NCBI GenBank assembly: GCA_903885525.1
Contig: CAISJA010000295.1
Span: forward strand, 1 to 35,214
DNA: 35,214 nt
Direction: 5' to 3'
Origin: an uncultured Opitutaceae bacterium
GTDB taxonomy: Bacteria > Verrucomicrobiota > Verrucomicrobiia > Opitutales > Opitutaceae
The notes beneath the pieces were generated by a model. It did no database searches. It was given only the letters and a program-made list of their open reading frames with translations, and was not told where the DNA came from. Shown in pieces: positions 35,086 to 35,214 of this stretch (positions are counted from its first letter, which is position 1; every line of letters starts with the position of its first letter). The position numbers were made by a program, and so were the translations under genes.

Positions 35086-35214
35086 ATGAGTACAGATCAG
35101 CCCAGTTTTTCGATGAATCCGAGCGGCTTGCGGCGCTCTCGAAATTGCATGATCCTCTGGAGCAGTTGAGCCGCTATATAGATTTCGAGCAGTTTCGCGC
35201 TCAGTTGGACGAAG
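35086..35214 (+). pseudogene. IS5-family-like transposase, N-terminus, apparently frameshifted and cut by the window edge
   Basis: From 35106 to the end, one frame reads FFDESERLAALSKLHDPLEQ, then LSRYIDFEQFRAQLDE, the start of an IS5-family DDE transposase. The natural start MSTDQPSF at ATG 35086 is in a different frame. The two frames would join if the T run at 35106-35110 had one more T. The FFDES frame has no ATG of its own upstream before a stop near 35030. It is either a disrupted copy, a sequence error, or a non-canonical start. The rest lies outside the window. Confidence 0.65.

Overview
The window is GC-rich (about 65-70% by eye) bacterial chromosome. It ends in an abruptly AT-rich accessory segment from about 34.25 kb. 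Gene content points to a Verrucomicrobiota/Opitutaceae-like organism: a DUF3857/transglutaminase giant, a DUF3667 protein, sensor stubs with a C-terminal relative of the ICSxCKKIR domain, an SLC45-like sugar carrier beside a pullulanase, and few recognisable Shine-Dalgarno sites. That assignment is an inference from gene style, not from a marker gene.

Layout. 1-9.2 kb (mostly +): the end of an MFS sugar carrier, a 3-mercaptopyruvate-type sulfurtransferase, a small hypothetical gene on the minus strand, an SPFH/flotillin-like protein, a secreted pullulanase-type alpha-1,6-glucosidase and an adenine deaminase. 9.2-17.4 kb (mostly -): a 1283-aa secreted protein with two DUF3857/transglutaminase units, the second without its catalytic residues; a 76-aa small ORF on +; and a 1263-aa SWIM/SNF2 helicase. 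17.79-18.08 kb: tRNA-Ile(CAU) split by a 217-nt Azoarcus-like group I intron. Every core helix (P1-P9) can be traced. The kilobase behind the tRNA is a scar with an HsdR fragment. 19.1-22.4 kb: an 1114-aa enzyme that I propose is a PPi-type PEP carboxykinase. 23.2-30.8 kb: a membrane sensor stub, an RND efflux permease plus adaptor (minus-strand operon), a single-domain response regulator, a DUF3667 membrane protein and a LuxR-type response regulator interrupted by an in-frame TAG.

30.9-34.9 kb is a peptide-export (bacteriocin-type) locus: HlyD-like adaptor, C39-peptidase/ABC exporter, an 81-aa double-glycine precursor peptide, a strong terminator hairpin and a 67-aa two-helix membrane protein that could be immunity. 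The exporter carries a one-base frameshift in a G run, and the regulator just upstream carries an amber codon. The system is therefore decaying, relies on recoding, or has sequence errors. The window closes in the start of an IS5-like transposase, itself apparently frameshifted.

The two items most worth following up are the tRNA-Ile group I intron, with its splice site just 5' of the anticodon, and the interrupted double-glycine peptide export locus.
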